64,000 bases of DNA, from positions 25,627,001 to 25,691,000 of the forward strand of contig CM066984.1 of assembly GCA_033977485.1 (NCBI GenBank), given 5' to 3'. The translations under genes and the position numbers were made by a program. The DNA is from Hydrangea macrophylla (taxonomy: Eukaryota > Streptophyta > Magnoliopsida > Cornales > Hydrangeaceae). Below the pieces are notes generated by a model. That model saw only the letters and a program-made list of their open reading frames with translations. It was not told the DNA's origin and did not search any database. Numbering within the stretch: position 1 is the stretch's first letter; every line of letters starts with the position of its first letter. This document shows positions 13,067-24,603 of this stretch, in pieces.

Positions 13067-13267
13067 TATTTATATATATATATAGAGAGAGAGAGAGGCC
13101 AGCTCTAGTGCGCACAAGGTTTTTAAGCCTAAAAAAATCGCGGGTCAGCGGGGCGGCAGAACGGGGCGCCTCGTGGGTTTTTTAGGCTTAAAAACCCAGT
13201 GCGTTCACCCAGTGCGCTTACCCAGTGCGCATTGGAGTCTGACTCTCTCTCTCTATATATATATATT
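13067..13267. repeat. Second type of foldback element with CCCAGTGCG triplet repeat
   Basis: A (TA)n(GA)n arm, GTGCGCAC and GTTTTTAAGCCTAAAAAA on the left pair with TTTTTTAGGCTTAAAAAC, GTGCGC and (CT)n(AT)n on the right. The GC-rich loop spans about 13138-13177. The right arm carries three near-copies of CCCAGTGCG in a row (13195-13232) that the left arm lacks. It looks like a MITE with an expanded arm. Confidence 0.65.
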
Positions 13268-14481
13268 CATACACAAGCATATGTACATGGATTTGTGGAT
13301 TTTTTCATGTATTAGGTTTGTGATAAAGCACCTCCGACAGCCAAAATGGATTTTTTGGGTTCTAAAATACCTCCAAAATTAATCCAAGAAAATACTATAA
13401 TTCATGCTTGAAAGAAAAATTTAATGTTGAAAGGGTATAACATATGATTTACCGAACCAAACTTAACACTGATAAAAAATTAGTTCAATCCTTTCTAGTA
13501 AAAAATATAGTTCAATCCTTTCAAACTAATATGGCTTGCCATTTACTAGGATGAAGATGAGCACTGTGAGGAACTAATATCATAATGCACAGATTATTTT
13601 TAGCTTCCTCACTATGCTTGTATTTTTTTGGTTTTTCATTGAGAGAAATTATGAGATTCACCCAAAGCTCAATGTTGTCCGATATTTGCAGCTCTTCTTG
13701 AAGTTGTTTCACAATTTTTATTTTTTGTTACCTTCCTCGAATTAACGCTACATGAAGATGTTCTTAATTTTTGCAACAAATTTGGCAATGGATTCATATG
13801 GCATACACCCCATGTATAGAACTGAGTTATCGACTAGTGTTAATAAGAGCTACACATTTAGTTTTTAAATGCAGAAGAGAGATTTGGATTCTGCTTTAGT
13901 TTTAGTGGGCTTACTAGTGTCTGATTGTTGTAGTATTTAGTAACAATGTGAGCATTCCTAATACAATAGACAATTCAGAACTAATATAACTCATACAATT
14001 AGTACATATATAAGGGGCGAAATGAGAAATTTAAACTCGGACAGGGACCGAGTTAATAGTTAGGCTACCCAAAAGGGTCACACTGGGGATTCATAGCAGC
14101 GCCTCATGGCGAATTTTTTTATTTATTTATTTATACATATTTTTTAAAGTAATTGTTCGTATGTGAGAGATTATAGTTTAATATGTGAGGTTTTCCGGCA
14201 TTTTTGAGAGCAGGGAGGTTGTTGTTTATTGTAGTTCTTTTGTTTATAGTTTATGAGCATGAGTGTTGTAATTATACTGGTATGGACTCTTTTATAAAAG
14301 TTAAAAATTTGAAGGGTAATTTTATACCATAGCGAAACCAACTATCCAAGAAAGAGTAAAACATATACTTACTCTAGAATCTTTAATTTTGCGATGAATC
14401 TCGCAAATGTTATTTCACAGTTATTGAGCGTAAGATTGTCGACACAATCATTCAACTTGAACAAAGAAAAGAAGGGGACAC

Positions 14482-14512
<31 letters not shown>

Positions 14513-14517
14513 AAGGG

Positions 14518-14548
<31 letters not shown>

Positions 14549-14556
14549 TAAGCTAT
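13268..14556. other. Non-genic spacer
   Basis: No supportable gene. A 63-codon frame at 13521-13712 (minus) has no motif. Positions 14481-14545 are an A-rich run just past the stop codon of the receptor kinase on its downstream side. Confidence 0.5.
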
Positions 14557-16906
14557 CTATATGGTACTCAGAAAAGATGTAGGACTGGGAGGTATAGGAA
14601 TGTCTACTGTCCCTTCTAGCATCAATACAACTTTCTTCATGGAAGGCCTCAACGATGGCTCGTCTTGGATGCACCAAAGTCCCACTCTCACCATTCTCTC
14701 CAGTTTTCTCTTGTCAACCTCCTCATCCCCCACCAGTTTCCCCACCTCCCCTGATTGGAAACACTCATAAACCCATTCTTCAAGAATAGCTTCATCCTCG
14801 GACAGGCTCCAATCAACACTCCGACGACAACATATAATCTCTAACAACACTATTCCATAGCCATAAACATCGGCTTTAACCGTCACTGGCAATTTCCGGT
14901 GCCACTCAGGTGCAACATAGCCACGTGTTCCTCTTATCCCAGTAAATGTATTAGTCTGGTCCGGCTTTAGAAGCTTCGCCAATCCAAAATCAGCGATCTT
15001 TGCACACCTATTCTCGTCCATGAGTATATTTTGAGGTTTAATATCACAATGAATGATCTGAGTATCACACTCTTCGTGTAGGTAAAGAATTCCTCTTGCT
15101 ATATCTAGTGCAATACTAATTCTCTCATCCCAATATGGCCTTTTCTCAAAAGATGTCGAAAATAGTAAATCAGCAAGTGACCCATTGCTCATGAACTCGT
15201 ACACGAGAAGCCTCTTATGTCCCTCGAGGGAATAACCGAGTAAACGGACTAGATTACGATGATGGGTTTTTCCGATCACTTTCATTTCTGTCTGAAACTC
15301 TCTTTCTCCTTCTGCCAAAACTTTGTCTAGTCTCTTCACGGCCACGACCTTCTGGTTTTTCATTATGACCCCTTTATAGACCTTTCCAAACGATCCCTTA
15401 CCCAGCTCTTCTTTGAATCCGTCTGTGACTTGCTCTAGTTCTGCATAAGTAAATGCCAGTGGAGCAACGTCCTCGCAAAGTTCAACATTCCTGGTCTCCG
15501 AGATCTTTCTATATGCATATCCTTGGTTTGTGTATATAAGAACTCCAGAAATTACCAGGACAAGAAATGCAATAACTATGAACGAAACACTCATTACTAG
15601 GATGTCAAGTCTTAGCTCGTTCTTTGTCTGTGTAGGCAGATGATCTTTTTTTATGGTAGGTGTAGAAGATGTACCATCCTTGATAAAAGTAATAGCTGAA
15701 TAATTTAGTATCCATCTTCCATATCTCAAGGGAAGCCTTACACCGCCCATCCTCGAAGAAAAGCGCAGCTTCACAATTACAATCCTCCAAGCAGGCATTT
15801 GAACAATCTTCTTTGTTGCCTAATGACATTAATGTTGAATAAGAAATGTCCTCCCACCAGGTACTTTTCAATTCTCTCATGGCATAAGTGACCCTTCTGT
15901 CATTGTCTTTGCAACCTTCTACTGTGAAATTCCTTTCACATCCCGAACTCCAATCTCCTGGATTGACTGAATCAAATCCAGGAGGACATTTACAGTCAGG
16001 TTCGCCGTTGTCCAATAAAACACAAAACCCATTAAGCCCACATACACCTCTGGGGTCGCACTTATTAGTCGGAGTAGACCAATTAGCTGAAAATTTGCCC
16101 CTTTGATCCAAATCACGAGAATAAAGCCGAAAAATACCATCAATATCGAGTTTCGCAAGATAAATTGTTCCTCGTGTGGAAGACCCTTCTTGTGTTAGAT
16201 TCATTAAACTAGAACTCGAATTGAGTAAGTAGAGACGGCCATTAACACTGAGGTTCAGTGTCACATTCTCACCAACTCCATTCGTGCCAGTTGCCCAATA
16301 CGGGTTATTCCGTATACTGGGGGCGTTCACAGGGTACATAACCAAATTCCCATCAGCTTGCTTAGCGAGTTGAAAAATCCCAGTTGAGTGATCGATTTCC
16401 GAAACACTAGACACCAGTCGTTCCTCTGCTGAGAGACTCTGCCCCGGAAGTAATGTGTCTGTTGGGTGATCGAAACTCTCCCATATAATCGTTTGGTTTG
16501 AGTTGTAGATTACAAAATTGCCCGAATCAAGCATTGATGCGGAAGAAGCAGGTTGGGAAGAGTCAGCAATGTTTATATCCTGGCCTTGAGTTGATTGTAG
16601 AATGAGCCTTCCGTCAAAAGTTAGCGTCAAGGTGGCGTTGCCGAGAACAGAAGGGTCATCTCGGTTGGCGGTCCACACCACAGTCTGTTCTGGAATTCCG
16701 GCAAGAAAGACTCCGACAGCAAAGCCATTGCCTTGCCGGTAGAATCCGAAGGCATAGAGACCGGAGCGTGACAGCCATGAGGAATTGGTGGTGGTGGGTG
16801 TTAAAGAAGAGCCTAAGCTTATTATGTTGGATTGTCTTTGTTGAGCTTCTGCTGCCGTAGTACACAATGCATAGAGAAGAAGAGAGAAAAAGATAGCAGC
16901 AGTCAT
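14557..16906 (-). pseudogene. G-type lectin S-receptor-like Ser/Thr kinase (LECRK type), frameshifted
   Basis: A plasma-membrane receptor kinase of the plant LECRK class, which senses extracellular signals in defence and stress and phosphorylates Ser/Thr targets. The first frame (16906 down to about 15740) encodes a signal peptide (residues 1-21), a bulb-lectin domain (~25-150), an S-locus-like region, an EGF-like Cys cluster (~283-311) and a PAN-type segment (~330-389). After Cys389 the frame is lost. The second frame (read from 15798, usable from about 15739) supplies the juxtamembrane part, a TM helix (~15610-15530) and a kinase with GKGSFG, VAVK, HCDIKPQN, DFG and APE motifs. HCD in place of HRD marks a non-RD kinase. 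The ~783 codons in total match the family, which is usually intronless, so an intron is unlikely to explain the shift. A single-base assembly error remains possible, since the rest of both halves is clean. Confidence 0.88.
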
Positions 16907-16951
16907 GTTTTTCTTTTCTGTGACTCTTCTCTGTTCTTTACTGTGCAGTTC

Positions 16952-17023
16952 TTATTATAATAGAGGTTGGTCCCCACCAATGTGAAAAGCGTTTAAAAGT
17001 CTTCATAGAAAAGTCTATATAAG
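16952..17023 (-). promoter_or_regulatory. Candidate TATA boxes of the receptor kinase
   Basis: Reading the minus strand, CTATTATAATAAG lies about 50 bp upstream of the ATG at 16906 and CTTATATAGAC about 110 bp upstream. Either could position transcription. The MITE at 17075-17231 lies directly upstream of both. Confidence 0.45.
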
Positions 17024-17074
17024 TACTGTTTATTTTAGCAAAAATATTACACTATGAAATGAGGAAAATTTTAT

Positions 17075-17231
17075 GAGTAATATTTGGGGCACTAACAACA
17101 TTCACTAACACTTACTAACACACTCTATCTCTCTCCTAGTGGCACTGTGGGGTCCGCAGTGGACCCACACTAGGAGAGAGATAGAGTGTGTTAGTAAGTG
17201 TTGGTGGATGTTGTTAGTGCCCCTAGCATTG
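17075..17231. mobile_element. MITE-like foldback element, copy 2
   Basis: The left arm begins GAGTAATATTTGGGGCAC. The inner ~55 bp (GGGGCACTAACAACAT to TCTCTCCTAGTG) are matched almost perfectly by the inverted right arm ending at 17231. The centre, around GTGGGGTCC, is itself palindromic. It shares the terminus and centre with 12685-12860 but not most of the arms, so the two are distant members of one family. It sits in the promoter region of the receptor kinase. Confidence 0.8.
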
Positions 17232-18170
17232 CCCAAATTTTATTTCATGGGTGTTGTCGATGCATTTTATAAGTCTTTTCGACCTCTTAGCGTTGGGAAA
17301 ATTTCAGTTTCAGTTTTAGTTTTACACTCCGTTTGGTATGATTCTAAAATAGAATTGAATTGAATTGGAAATAATAGAAAAGAAAATAAATAAATAGAAT
17401 TGATTTGTAATTCTAATTCTCATGTTTAGTTTAAAAGAGAAATGAAATTAAATGAATCACGGTCATTTACTATATCGCCCATATAAAAAGAGGATGTGTG
17501 AAATATATAGGGGTAAGTTTGGTATATCACATTGTTTCACTTAAAGTGAAATTCTTTCTCATCAAATCCTACCAAAAGTGATAGGATTTGTTTTTGGGCT
17601 AAAACAAGAATTGGTGAGAATTGGCTAGAATTGAAAATCAATTCTTTTGTCAAACCTCAAACACAAGAATTGCCAGAAACAAAAATTACAAATCAATTAT
17701 TTTCTAATTTGAGATGAACCACCTAAATTCAATACCCACATTGTTACACCCACCTTCATTTATGGACCATTAATCTGCTTGCATCTCTCTCTGGAGAATG
17801 AGTTGTTGACTCTCTCTCTCTCTCTTCAATTATGCCCTCGCATGATACAATGCAGAGTATTATACTTGTGCAATACTATGATGCAGTGATGTTTCTTCTT
17901 TGATAGAACCCAAAAAAAAAAAAAAAAAAAAAAGCTGATAGATGTGTAGAGATTTGTACAACTTTTTAGGTGATTGAAGAATAGTGGGAAGTCCAAGTGG
18001 GCAATTCCTGTTTCCTTTATGGGTTTGGCCACAGTTTTTTTCCAGTCCTCCTACAAGAGTGGGTCTGTGAATTTGGGTGTGTGAGTGTCCCTGTATCAAA
18101 AAAAAAAAAATTAGCATGTGTGTGAATATTCCCTGTACTCGTAGTCAATAAACAAAAAAGTTATTCAATT
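17232..18170. other. Non-genic spacer with low-complexity tracts
   Basis: No gene supported. It contains CT-microsatellite (17810-17825) and A-runs (17910-17932, 18099-18110). Open frames on the minus strand at 17826-18117 are driven by these tracts. Confidence 0.5.
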
Positions 18171-19825
18171 TTTATAAAGACTAGAATCAATACTCGTGCG
18201 ATGCACAAAAACATTTTAAATTTCATGTAGTATTGTTTTACTAAGTAAATTTTATGTACGTAAATTTTTTATTAGTATTGTTATTTTATAAATGATGTAA
18301 TTATATTATTTAAATAATTAGTTTATTTTGTACTATCATGTATGTGTGTATATTTGAAGATATATATATATATAGACAGATTAGATATTAATGAGATTTA
18401 ATATGGTTAAAAAAGAAATAAGGAAATAAGAGAGGAAAAAGGAAGAAAAAAGAGAGAGAGACTATACATATATGCCTATATTAATTCTAGAGATGAGGAA
18501 AATAGGGAGAAAAAAAAAATATATATATATATCTATATAATAAGATAGAGCGGTGTGGGTCCTTTCCAACTTAGCAACTTTTAATCTTGACCATTGAGAC
18601 AAGTTTAGATATTTCAGATCGTTGGATTGATTGTCCACCAAAAATAGTTAATCCCATTAAATATTGCATTGTATCCTATTAAAACTCTATATTAAAAAAG
18701 AATTCCCTAAATTAATTTCAATTTGAATAAATACATGTCAATATCCCAATTGTCAACTTCAGTACATACAAAACACAAATCTTGGGTAAAACTAAATCAG
18801 TAGACTATTTTTTTTTTATAGCAAAAAAGGAATTCCCTAAATTAATTTGAATTTGAATATATACATATCTAATAGTAATTACAAAACACAAATCTTGGGA
18901 GATAAACTAAATCAGTGGACTGATTTTTTCAAAATAGAAATATTGGAATGTAAACTTCCCATATCATACATATATTCATAGAGTTTATTTTTTTTTTTAT
19001 AAGTTTTTCTTTTTTCCTTTCCATGACTCTGATCAAATGACTTTCATAAAACTAATCAAACTGATATAATATAAGTGAAAAATCACATAAAGTTGAAGTT
19101 TAGGAAGTGGGTTTTAAAAATGGATTTCATAATTCAAGTCTCAAGAAATGTATTATCACTTGCACTTTTTTTAAAGTCTAGGAAGCGTATTTGTTATATT
19201 CTATTGTCTATTTAAAAAATGGGTTTGTCCAGCACTATGGTTGTAAATTTTGCTACCAGTTTGATTAGTTCCACCCTTTTTATAGGTCATTTGATTAGTT
19301 CTATCAGTTTGATATAGTCTATAGGCTAAGTAGTGAAATGAGTAATGCTGCTTCCCAAATATGGGCTAATTATAAATAATCACAAAAATTTAGCTTTCCT
19401 TTTCTATTTCTTTCCAAAAGCTTAGAAAAAACTTTTGATTTTTTTTGTTTTTTGGGTTTTCACTTCATGCCCTCGGGCACGGGGAAGTCTTTACAAATAA
19501 ACATTAATTATACTTAAAATATTCATCCAATGTTGGACTAAATATATTTAACTAAATTGAGTTAATGATATATTTAATATTGGAACCAATGTCTTCTTCA
19601 CTTAAAATTCTAACCATATCTCAGATCTTTTAAAGTATTGAATTTTTTTTTCCCGCTTCGTGCCCACGGGCACGGGTTAGTACTAAATAGCATGTGGGTT
19701 TGAATGACCTGTACAATTTTACGTAAAAGATTTGAAAAGTTTAAAGTATTGCATTTTTTTTCCTTTCTTCTTCTTCTTCTTTTTCTTTTTTTACTTCGTG
19801 CCCACGGGCACGGGTTATTACTAGT
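18171..19825 (+). mobile_element. Helitron-like sequence with repeated 3' terminal hairpins
   Basis: CGTGCCCACGGGCACG, a 7-bp stem, occurs at 19659-19674 and 19797-19812, with a variant near 19467-19483. The last is followed by GGTTATTACTAG and then T, which fits a Helitron 3' end (hairpin, about 10 nt, CTAG, insertion before T). The first is followed by GGTTAGTACTAA. Each follows a poly-pyrimidine run. A related ACTCGTGCGATGCAC stretch lies at 18192. No Rep/helicase is encoded, and the 5' TC end is not fixed. Confidence 0.35.
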
Positions 19826-20500
19826 ATATATATATAAAAAAGTGGAAAAATATCACGTGATAAGCATCTGATTCAATATTATATTATATATATATATATA
19901 TATGATACGTACCAGTAATAATGTTTATGAAATTCACACCTGTCTATTCATCCTTCTTTTAAAATATGAATACTTATTTGGAATTTTATCGTCAACTGCT
20001 AATTGATCTACCTTTTTTTTTTTTTCCAAGTTGACTATCAACATTACACGTTAATTGACATGTTCAGAGACAAACACGTTAAAATTTTCCGAATTGACTA
20101 TCAACATCACATATTATTCAATGTTGGGTCTGAACACATATTAAGAGAAACCCTTGGAACACGTACTTTAAACTTTGGATAAATTTCACTAATCTCTCAT
20201 GTAGTATTTGACATGGTGATCATATCCTTCACATTTGTAAAACCTAGTCATAAAACGTGGAATCCACGGAAAGTTGTTAAAAAAATTGTAGTTACAAGGC
20301 ATTTCAAAGCAATTAGAATGGAGCTTCGGGCATAGTTCCTTCAAATAAAATTATTTTAAGTTAAAATCTAGGGGCAATTAGGACTTAATCCAATTTAAGG
20401 AAAGTATAGTGGTTTTGGTATAACTAGCAAAAATATTTGAGATTAGGTCCACTCCTTTATATTTTGACAAATCTATCCCTAATATTGGTCTACACCAAGT
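19826..20500. other. AT-rich spacer
   Basis: Nothing recognised. It holds a (TA)n tract (19885-19903) and short T-runs. Confidence 0.5.
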
Positions 20501-20509
20501 GTTTTACCC

Positions 20510-21530
20510 TTTGCACCTCCGGCGACCTCGCCTGACCTCCGGCGACAACCACCATCACCTCACCTGAACTTCAATGACCTTGCCTGACCTCCGGCGACCT
20601 CGCCTAAGCTCCGACGACCACCATCACAACCTTTCTTGCCTCCACCGACCACCTTCACCACCACCACCACTAGTAGCGATCACCACCACAACCTCACCTT
20701 ACTTCCGACGACCACCATGACCTCACTTGATCGACCTCCTTCACAACCAAACCATCATATCAACATACAATGATCAGAAACATGCTTTCTCATATCATAC
20801 CACCGAAAAGTTGTGAAATTTATCATAAAAAAAGTTGTGAAATTTCTCAAAAAAATCCATAACCTTAACACGATTTTTTCAGTAGAATTTTTTTTTGAAA
20901 ACTCAGATCAACTTAATAGAGCATTCACAATCTGGAAACAAACCAAATTAAAGCTACATTGATCCCAAAAAAAAAAAAAGTTGTGAAAATTTTTCATACA
21001 ATGATCACAAAACAAATTTCTCAAACCACCGAAAAGTTGTGAAATTTCACAAAGTTCGTGAAAATTCACAGAAAAGTGAAAATGCTTGTTGTGCACTGGC
21101 TTGTGGTGATGTGGTGGTCCTGAATCTGCTCGTGGTGGTCCCAGTGGTGGTAGATCTGGTCGCAGTGGTGGTGGATCTGAAATTGGTGGTGGTCGGAGGA
21201 GACATACCTCCAAGCTTTATCCAACACTTCACTCTCTCTCTCTCCATTGCCTCTACTACTTGTTTCTCAACTATGGTCATGGTGGTCCCGATGGTGATAG
21301 ATTTGGTCGCAGTGGTTGTGGATCTAAAATTGGTGTTGGTCAGAGGAGACAAATCTCATCAGGCCGAATATGCGACCGGCGTTAGCAGTAGTGGCGACGA
21401 CGGTGGTGGTGGTCGGTGGTGAGAGAGAGAGAGAAAGAGTGAGGTGGTCGATGTAGTGGTGGTGATGGAGGTGGTGGTGGTCGATGGTCACTGCTGAGAG
21501 AGAGAGAGAGAGAGATGGAAGAGAGAGAGA
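20510..21530. repeat. GC-rich CCGGCGA/CCACCA block with a 69-bp direct repeat
   Basis: The left part (20518-20740) repeats ACCTCCGGCGAC and CACCACCA. The right part (21100-21500) is rich in GTGGTGGT and CGACGACGG, so the two ends are roughly complementary. Within it, 21134-21203 and 21282-21350 are imperfect direct copies. GTTGTGAAATTT recurs at about 20812, 20833, 20978 and 21033. Open frames here on both strands are translations of the repeats. Confidence 0.6.
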
Positions 21531-22439
21531 GGGATGAAAATGAATAAGGATCTGTTAAAACAGATTCCTTGTAAGCATGAACTGTTCACTGCATATTTTT
21601 ACTTTGTGTGCTATTACCAAATACATTTCATAAACAAGGATTTAACACCAATTTTCCGTAAAATCTATTATTATTTTTCTTTAATTTATTACGTCCTTTT
21701 TATACCTAAATAACTTCAAATGACTATAACTTTTGTTCTCTAACTCCATTTTTTCGTAAAATTTGATGTTTTGAAATCAGCAAAATTAGATCTATCAATA
21801 TTGACTATGAAATACTGGGAAAAAATAAAAATAAAATTAAACAAATACAAAAAATATATATAAATATATGTATTGCATAAATATAATAAAAACATATTTC
21901 TTTCATAAAACTGGAACCATAGATGCATAGATCTCAAAAAAAAAAAAAATCCAAGAATTGGGAAAGTTATGGTGTTTAAAGTTTTCGTATAATATTATCA
22001 ATTCGACATATAAAATCTCAAAATCAGGCTGTAACTTATTATTATTATTTTTTATTGTAAAATTTACAAGTGCAATGCGTAGATCTCAAAGAAATACATG
22101 AACTTTAAAATATATAAAAAACATAAAAATAAAAAAAAATAAAAAATAAAAAAGAATTCATCCCAAAAGACCAAAAAATGATAAAATTATGGTCGTTTTC
22201 GTGAATATTATCTGTTTATCAACAGATAATATTATCTGTTTTTATCAGTCATAAGAGATTTTCGCTGAACAAAAAAGTAGCAAGGGACTTTTTAAAAAAT
22301 GGCCAAATCGTGTGGATTTTTTACTAATACACTTAATTTTAAGGGTTCTATGTCCTAATAAATGAGGGATTAGGACAAATCCCTCCACCTCTGCGGCCAG
22401 GATTTTACCGTTATTTTTCAGACAGAGTTATATATACAG
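21531..22439. other. AT-rich spacer with a strong small hairpin
   Basis: No gene. AATATTATCTGTT at 22204-22216 and its exact complement at 22221-22233 are separated by TATC, giving a perfect 13-bp stem. The remainder is low-complexity A/T. Confidence 0.6.
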
Positions 22440-22625
22440 TTTTATCGAAGTAAGACAAAGGCCATATTTCGAGCATATGCATGAACCCCACAACACACAC
22501 CGGGTAAGTGAGGGTGGCAAGTGGGTAGTAGGATTCAAACCCATGCCAAGTTTTGATATGATTCGTCCAACTATATATAGTTGAGGTCCGTCCTTTAACC
22601 CACTTACTTCGGCCCCTGGGTTTTC
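22440..22625 (-). repeat. Possible SINE or tRNA-derived fragment
   Basis: On the minus strand GGTTTGAATCC (22531-22541) matches a Pol III B-box, and AAGTAAGTGGGTTAAAGG about 70 bp upstream resembles an A-box. The spacing fits a tRNA-derived SINE head. No A-tail or target duplication was found, so this is tentative. Confidence 0.3.
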
Positions 22626-22675
22626 GAACCCCTGATTTTCCTTAAAGAAGCCAGAGGCTTTGGCCAACTCGGAAT

Positions 22676-23345
22676 TGTTTGCACCCAAAAATCGTCAAAG
22701 GTTTTTGAGCCCGAATGGAATGCTGAATAGGTTTAGGAGAGGGCGGCCCAGGGATTGCAAAGGTCCATCGGGCTCAAGAGATGAACATCATGTGGTTTAG
22801 AAAGACAAGGTTGTTGTCTTAAGTATGGGAGACCGATTGGGAGGCTAAGCATGGATAAAACTCATCGGACATGAAAGGAATATTAGTTACAGTCAGGGTG
22901 AGCCCGATGGATGATAGTCGTAGCACGCAGGATAATCGGACACCATACTGGAAGGAGATGGTGAAAGCTGGTTACAAGAGCCCGATTGGATACAAGTATG
23001 CACAAGACGATCATCGGGCATGGAATCATAAAGTGTGGCAGTTGGAGGCTGCGAGCCCGATCTGACTAAAAGATGTGATTAATAGAGCCCGATGAGCTAA
23101 AACATGGAAGGCGTTCCACTCTTAGCTGTCATGGTGATGTCATCCTGATTGTAAGGGAATAGAGTCCATTTGGGAAAGGAATCAATCGCGTCCAGCTGGA
23201 TATGGAAGGCTAATCCCTAAAATAGAAGGATTGATTCAATCAGGGTCGGATAAGGCAGGAGTTGGAGGTTAGGAAGGATTCTACAATCAATCAACTTCCT
23301 TGGAGCGCAAGTCAAGGAGTCCTTACCTTATCAGACTTGTTCAGT
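22676..23345 (+). repeat. 5' part of a Tat-lineage LTR, plus orientation
   Basis: It starts TGTTTGCACCCAAAAATCG, matching the minus-strand start of the complete Tat LTRs (TGTTTGCACCTAAAAACCG). It shares repeated GCCCGAT phrases and a collinear segment up to 'AAGGAGTCCTTACCTTATCA', which in the complete element lies just upstream of the TATA box. It stops abruptly where a different LTR begins at 23346. GGAAT precedes it. Confidence 0.75.
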
Positions 23346-23437
23346 GTAATACCCTGAATTTCTGGAGAGTATTAATAAATAAACTTCATTTCCATATACT
23401 TATATAAACTTTTCTTTTCATTGGTGAGATTTAGATA

Positions 23438-23612
23438 CCAATCGATTGACACTTTTTGATACCAATCGATTGACATATTCTCAATCGATTGCCATTATAC
23501 CGACTAAAAGTAATGATGTGGCAACATTCCAATCGGTTGCCATCTTTTCCAATCGATTGCCTTCAAATATCTGTTACCAATCGATTTCCATCTATATCAA
23601 TCGATTGGCATA
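23438..23612 (+). promoter_or_regulatory. CAATCGATTG palindrome cluster upstream of the LTR TATA box
   Basis: Seven copies or one-base variants of [C]CAATCGATTG[C/G] lie in ~175 bp, ending ~60 bp before the TATA box. The full form CCAATCGATTGG holds two opposed CCAAT pentamers, the core of NF-Y sites. That it acts as an LTR enhancer is inference. Confidence 0.65.
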
Positions 23613-23670
23613 AGCTGAGACAAGTTTTCTTCTTTTCTTGGGAATTAAACATGTGGCACTCTCAACCTCT

Positions 23671-23680
23671 ATATATAAGA
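23671..23680 (+). promoter_or_regulatory. TATA box of the Tekay-like LTR
   Basis: TATATATAAG followed by GAGGGTATTC and a GA microsatellite leader, placed as expected for the U3/R boundary. Confidence 0.6.
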
Positions 23681-24085
23681 GGGTATTCTTGACCTTGGGG
23701 CCAGTTTGGCAGCCTTGAGAGAGAGAGAGAGGCACATATCTTGAGATATATATATATATATATATCTATATCCATATCTATATACACAAACACACACACT
23801 CACTGCCCTTGGCAGCTGGAGGAAGAGAAGAGGAAGAGAAGAAAGAGAAGAAGAAGAACAGAATGAGAGGCAGAGGAGGTAGACAGAGGAGAAGAGAAAG
23901 AGAAGAAGAGAGAGGAAGCTTGAGTTTTAAACTCACACAAGCCAAACACACCTTTAAGTGAGTCCTAACTCACTTGGTCCCTTTATATGAAGTCTTTACA
24001 AGTTTTTATGAAGCTTAGAGGTGTTTGATGCATGGTTTTTACGTTTATATATACTATTTTTACAATCTGCTGGTGAAGACAGAGT

Positions 24086-24290
24086 GCCAATCGATTGGCA
24101 TAATTACCAATCGATTGCCATCAGTCTGGACCCAATCGATTCGATAGAATTCCAATTGATTGACATCCCAATCGATTGCCAATGCTAGCAATCGATTGCC
24201 ATTGTTTTAGACCCAATCAATTGCCATGATTCTCAATCGATTGTTATAGTTTTATCCTAATCGATTGGACCTTATACCAATCGATTGGTA
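24086..24290 (+). repeat. Second CAATCGATTG cluster, in the transcribed part of the LTR
   Basis: About ten copies or variants, spaced roughly 18-25 bp, including CCAATCGATTGGCAT, CCAATCGATTGCCAT, CCAATTGATTGACAT and CCAATCAATTGCCAT. Several variants look like CG-to-CA/TG decay of the palindrome. Confidence 0.75.
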
Positions 24291-24603
24291 TGGGCAGAAC
24301 ATGGATTCTTTTGCCTGTTATTATATAAGAGGTTCAATTGTTTGTTTTTCGTTTTGGGCTTCCGTTATGCGATTTTGGACGGATCTGGGAAAATGTGACA
24401 ACACAGATAAGTATGATTAAGATTAATGGGTTAATAAAATGACGTGAGATATTATGCGGTTCATGTATGAGTTTGATATCCCTTTCTTTTAATCAGAGTA
24501 GTCAGGCCACATTTGGGAATAGCCATGTGTCGATATTAGAACATAACTCAGGTAGGTTTGGTAAGTTCTGGGGATGGTACGTGGACGGACGTTTGGTCAT
24601 GAT

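Noticed and set aside
14481..14545. Poly-A run at the end of the receptor kinase, suggesting a processed pseudogene
   Set aside because: The A-run is on the plus strand while the gene is on the minus strand, so in gene orientation it is poly-T. LECRK genes are usually intronless anyway.
20908..21422. Protein-coding gene in the Val/Pro-rich frames
   Set aside because: The frames translate GTGGTGGT/CCACCACC repeats and exist on both strands.
23438..24290. CRISPR-like repeat array
   Set aside because: The repeats are 10-12 bp palindromes with irregular short spacing inside a plant LTR, without Cas genes.
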